Positions 61,319-64,000 of a stretch of DNA of 64,000 bases are shown in pieces. The stretch lies in assembly GCF_023701525.1 (NCBI RefSeq), contig NZ_JAMQAW010000041.1, positions 19,680 to 83,679 on the forward strand, given 5' to 3'. How positions within the stretch are numbered: the first letter of the stretch is position 1; every line of letters begins with the position of its first letter. The translations under genes and the position numbers were made by a program. The stretch comes from Streptomyces albipurpureus. GTDB lineage: Bacteria; Actinomycetota; Actinomycetes; Streptomycetales; Streptomycetaceae. The notes beneath the pieces are model-generated. The model worked only from the letters and a program-made list of their open reading frames with translations, was not told the origin of the DNA and did not search any database.

Positions 61319-62653
61319 TCAGCGTGGAAGAGCCAGCCGGTGAGGCTCATATGCCTCAATCTCGTCACGCAGGTCTCGGGCTACCACTGCGTCCCTGGTC
61401 CCGCCGGTGCCCAGTGCGTGCCGCACTCGTCGCGCGCTGACGACGATGCCACGGTTACGCATCAGCGGTTGGAGATCGAGCACCGGCCGCATGGCATCCG
61501 CGGCTCCGTCGAAGTCCCCGGCGTAGAGGCGCACCAACGCCAAGTTGCACTCGGCCCCTGCCTGGTCCCCAAATGCCCAGTGGTCTGTTGAGGCATCGCT
61601 GAAGGCTCGCACAGCCTCTTCTGCCTGGAAGGTCGTCACCGCGGTTCCGTTGCGGAGAAGTACTTCAGTCTCGACGCCGTAGTAGAGCTGTTTCGCCTCG
61701 GGGAAGGTGAGCAGGCCTCCGAGGGCATCGAGGTCGTCTGGCACAACCCGTTCCCGCTGCCTGATGGCAAGGAGGGAGGCCTTCCGGGCTGCCTCCGCGT
61801 CACCCATGAGAGCGGCGGCACGGGATTCGAGACTGGATAGCCAGACGGCGACGGTCCCACGGAGATTCGAGGCGGCGACAGCACCATGCCGGGCATAGTG
61901 CAGTGCGTCAGCCGGCTTGTCGGACCAATAGGCGATAAGCGACTTCAGGCCGTCGACGAGGGCGATCAGGCCCGAGTGCTCCGCGTCCTTAGCGCAGAGA
62001 CCAGCGGTCCGGGCCTGCATCATCGCTGAATCGGGATCACCCATATCACTTGAGGCCTTCGCCATGAACCAAGTGAGCAACGTCGCCATGACGTTGAGCT
62101 CCTTCAACTGCGTGGGGCGAGCCCGCTTGCCCTCCAGCAGCCTGAACACTTCGTCTTGGGTGCTTACCAGGTCGTGAAGGACGCTCGAAAGCGGAAGTCG
62201 ATGGTAGTTATTGATGATTCTCTTCAGCTGGTCCTGGAGCAACCCCATGGTTGTTTCGCCGACTTCACCAGCCTCTTTACTCAACGCGAACTCCATCGAT
62301 CGCCGTGCCGCCATCTGTGCAGCCCCTCTCATGTCGAACAGTTCCGGACCGAAATCATCCCGCTCCGGTGTCAACACGCGGCCTGACGAGGATGCACCTG
62401 GTCTTGCTTCTGATAGGAGCTCATCAATATTCCGGTCGAACATTCGAGCTACTACCAGGCGAGGAAGGTTCTGCGGTCGAACTTGCTCTTTAAGCCAACG
62501 GGAGATTGTCTTCTTATGTACATCTAGGTATCGGATCTGAGGATCGTCGAGCTCGTCCCCCAGCGCCTTCGCGGCTCTCCTGAAGGCTATACGGAAGTCA
62601 TCGGGGTGGCTCAGCCCGTTCTGTTCACTCAGCACTGTGAGAAGCCACGTCAT
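61319..62653 (-). CDS. HTH-TPR regulator
   Basis: 444 residues from the ATG at 62653 (AAGGCGG upstream). N-terminal DNA-binding-like domain (about 15-75: DFRIAFRRAAKALGDEL, YLDVHKKTISRWLKEQVRPQ) followed by TPR-like helices (e.g. LNVMATLLTWFMAKASSDMG, ALHYARHGAVAASNLRGTVAVWL, DGAADAMRPVLDLQPLMRN). This architecture is frequent in Streptomyces regulators that sense signals through TPRs. It ends 17 bases before the GNAT start, so probably co-transcribed. Confidence 0.85.
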   Translation of the reverse strand: MTWLLTVLSEQNGLSHPDDFRIAFRRAAKALGDELDDPQIRYLDVHKKTISRWLKEQVRPQNLPRLVVARMFDRNIDELLSEARPGASSSGRVLTPERDDFGPELFDMRGAAQMAARRSMEFALSKEAGEVGETTMGLLQDQLKRIINNYHRLPLSSVLHDLVSTQDEVFRLLEGKRARPTQLKELNVMATLLTWFMAKASSDMGDPDSAMMQARTAGLCAKDAEHSGLIALVDGLKSLIAYWSDKPADALHYARHGAVAASNLRGTVAVWLSSLESRAAALMGDAEAARKASLLAIRQRERVVPDDLDALGGLLTFPEAKQLYYGVETEVLLRNGTAVTTFQAEEAVRAFSDASTDHWAFGDQAGAECNLALVRLYAGDFDGAADAMRPVLDLQPLMRNRGIVVSARRVRHALGTGGTRDAVVARDLRDEIEAYEPHRLALPR

Positions 62654-62950
62654 CGGCGTCCGCCTTTCCACGATGACCGGCACGTCGAATTCGACGGTAG
62701 GTCGAGAACACGGCAACTGCCAATGTCTGGACGGAATCTACTGGAACATCCACCGGCTATGTCCCTGTTCTGTTCCCCAAGACCACCCGGCCTCAAGGCT
62801 CTGTCCAAGGTTTGGCTGTGGCTATGTCTCCCGCGCCAATCCACGATCTAGGCAGGGACCCGTGACAGATCGTGGGGAGCTGATGGGTCTGGCCGTCGGG
62901 ATGATGTTGCCACCGCTGGCCTCCCCTTCTTGACTTGGACGGAGTGGATC

Positions 62951-63451
62951 ATGCCGACGCTCAGGCTGGGCTTAGTGGCTGACCACCAGCGATGCCCGGA
63001 GAACGCCGCCTCCCGGACCGGGTACGGCTTCCACATGAAGTTGACTCGCACCACCCTGCCTGGCGAGTACATCTCAGACACCGACGGGCTGATAGTGGGT
63101 GAGATGCGGCGAACCGCGCTGGAGCAGCTTGAGCAGTGGTCACTGGATGCGCTGGCCGACCGGGTGGAGCTCGCGGTTTCCGAACTGGTCACCAACGCCT
63201 TCCGGCATGGGGTGGGGCCGTCCGTCAAGGTCTGTATGTGGCGCACCGACCGGGTCGTCTGCGTGGAGGTGGCGAATGGTCGGCCGGATGCCAGTTCGGA
63301 TTTCGTTCAGCGCGATGTGAACGAACTTGCCGAAAATGGCCGGGGGTTGCTGCTGGTCGCGGCAGTGTCCGATGCCATAGGTCTATCGCCTGATCATTTT
63401 CGTATCTGGTGTTCGTTCGCCCTCGGCGGGGACCGCCACTGCTCAGAGTGA
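62951..63451 (+). CDS. HATPase (anti-sigma/RsbW-like) protein
   Basis: 166 residues from ATG at 62951 (GGAG upstream). HATPase_c core: ELAVSELVTNAFRHGVGP (N-box with Asn), VCVEVANGRPDASSD (G1-like), NELAENGRGLLLVAAVSDAIG (G2). N-terminal extension has RCPENAASRTGYGFHM. Such single-domain kinases bind sigma factors or anti-sigma antagonists, common and numerous in Streptomyces; the partner is unknown. Confidence 0.9.
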   Translation: MPTLRLGLVADHQRCPENAASRTGYGFHMKLTRTTLPGEYISDTDGLIVGEMRRTALEQLEQWSLDALADRVELAVSELVTNAFRHGVGPSVKVCMWRTDRVVCVEVANGRPDASSDFVQRDVNELAENGRGLLLVAAVSDAIGLSPDHFRIWCSFALGGDRHCSE

Positions 63452-63643
63452 ACGCTGCGTACCCCGCTCAGCAGGTGGGGATAGCCTCCCGGAGCTTCAT
63501 ACGACTACCGCACAACCGCGGCCTGTTCGGTCACGAAGGCGATTCCCTTTCCGCCGAGTGGTTCGCGGCCAGCCGGGCCAGCGCTGGGACCCGAACCTCG
63601 ACCGACCGACTTCTGGTGGTCGACGCCCACCATCGACCACCAG

Positions 63644-63915
63644 CCCGAAAGCCCGCGCATGCGGGGACCGCACCATCGTCACCGCAGAGCGCATCTGGGA
63701 CTGGGGACCACCCCCGCGCACGCGGGGACCACAGCTGGTCCCAGTGGTCGATGACGTGGGCGAGGGGACCACCCCCGCGCACGCGGGGACCACGCTCCAT
63801 GGACCTCGGCGAGTCCTTGCCACGCCGGACCACCCCCGCACGCGCGGGGACCACGCTCCATGGACCTCGGCGAGTCCTTGCCACGCCGGACCACCCCCGC
63901 ACGCGCGGGGACCAC
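63644..63915. CRISPR. CRISPR array 3 (type I-E-like), five repeats
   Basis: Repeats at 63644 (degenerate), 63705, 63766, 63827 and 63888, period 61. Spacers of 33 bases if a 28-base repeat is used. The third and fourth spacers are identical (GCTCCATGGACCTCGGCGAG ...). Repeats 4 and 5 read CCGCACGCGCGGGG and repeats 2 and 3 CCGCGCACGCGGGG, so the duplication includes the repeat. Downstream of the last repeat the conserved leader seen at arrays 1 and 2 is absent. Orientation, by repeat sequence, is the same as arrays 1 and 2 (minus). Confidence 0.92.
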
Positions 63916-64000
63916 GCGCTGGGCACCCTCTGAGGTTCCCCCGTTGTGTGGGGGTGGTTGGTTAGCTGGTCAGGGTGGGTTGGTGTGGTGTGGGTTTCGC

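Noticed and set aside
63531..63926. Minus-strand frames with repeated RVRGWSG/VVPARAG peptides
   Set aside because: These are translations of CRISPR repeats, not protein repeats. The same holds for frames over 55560-55830 and 58870-59080.

Overview
The window is high-GC actinobacterial DNA, almost certainly a Streptomyces chromosome. The evidence is strong GC bias at third codon positions, frequent GTG starts, many four-base ATGA/GTGA gene overlaps, XRE/DUF397 regulator pairs, DUF7848 proteins, a cspA-type gene beside a DEAD-box helicase, and an aerobic cobalamin operon. No rRNA or tRNA gene was found.

Layout. 0.2-8.3 kb: a secreted FG-GAP protein, a TerD-vWA protein and a secreted subtilisin-like protease, with two decayed accessory remnants (an integrase core fragment and a DUF2399/JetD-like Toprim fragment). 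8.7-13.5 kb: a compact minus-strand operon that looks like a ribosomally synthesised peptide (RiPP) pathway. It runs from a 24-codon precursor through a hairpin, an HExxH peptide hydroxylase candidate, a YcaO protein, a methyltransferase and a P450 to a ferredoxin. The precursor has no Cys, Ser or Thr, so the YcaO cannot be making ordinary azolines from it. 14.3-20.5 kb: a cation/proton antiporter, then a cold-shock block (Csp, DEAD helicase, CBS protein) and a MerR-like regulator. 20.5-28 kb: regulators, acetyltransferase, membrane and DJ-1 proteins.

28.3-36.9 kb: a five-gene operon of conflict-system type: membrane protein with a SLATT-like segment, TIR protein, MoxR AAA ATPase, degenerate vWA-like protein and a 1315-residue TPR-CHAT protease. 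A one-spacer CRISPR array with its own leader lies 45 bases after it. 37-40 kb: an unusual in-frame fusion of a YqhA-type membrane protein to the ATPase half of an IS21 IstB, then a polyprenyl synthase and a partner of unknown function. 40.7-46.3 kb: secreted and lipid-anchored proteins, a tandem universal stress protein, an AraC-VOC pair and an ECF sigma factor operon that includes a 57-residue membrane protein.

46.5-55.5 kb: cobalamin genes. cobN follows a cobalamin riboswitch on the minus strand; cobG-cobH-cobIJ run divergently with overlapping ends, and cobK converges on cobIJ with a 79-base overlap made of a 9-base tandem repeat. 55.5-64 kb: an accessory region with three type I-E-like CRISPR arrays (two share a leader; one holds a duplicated spacer), an XRE/DUF397 pair, small orphan genes, two paralogous RelE-like toxin-antitoxin modules in opposite orientation, a GNAT enzyme, an HTH-TPR regulator and a HATPase anti-sigma-like protein. 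No cas gene is present in the window.
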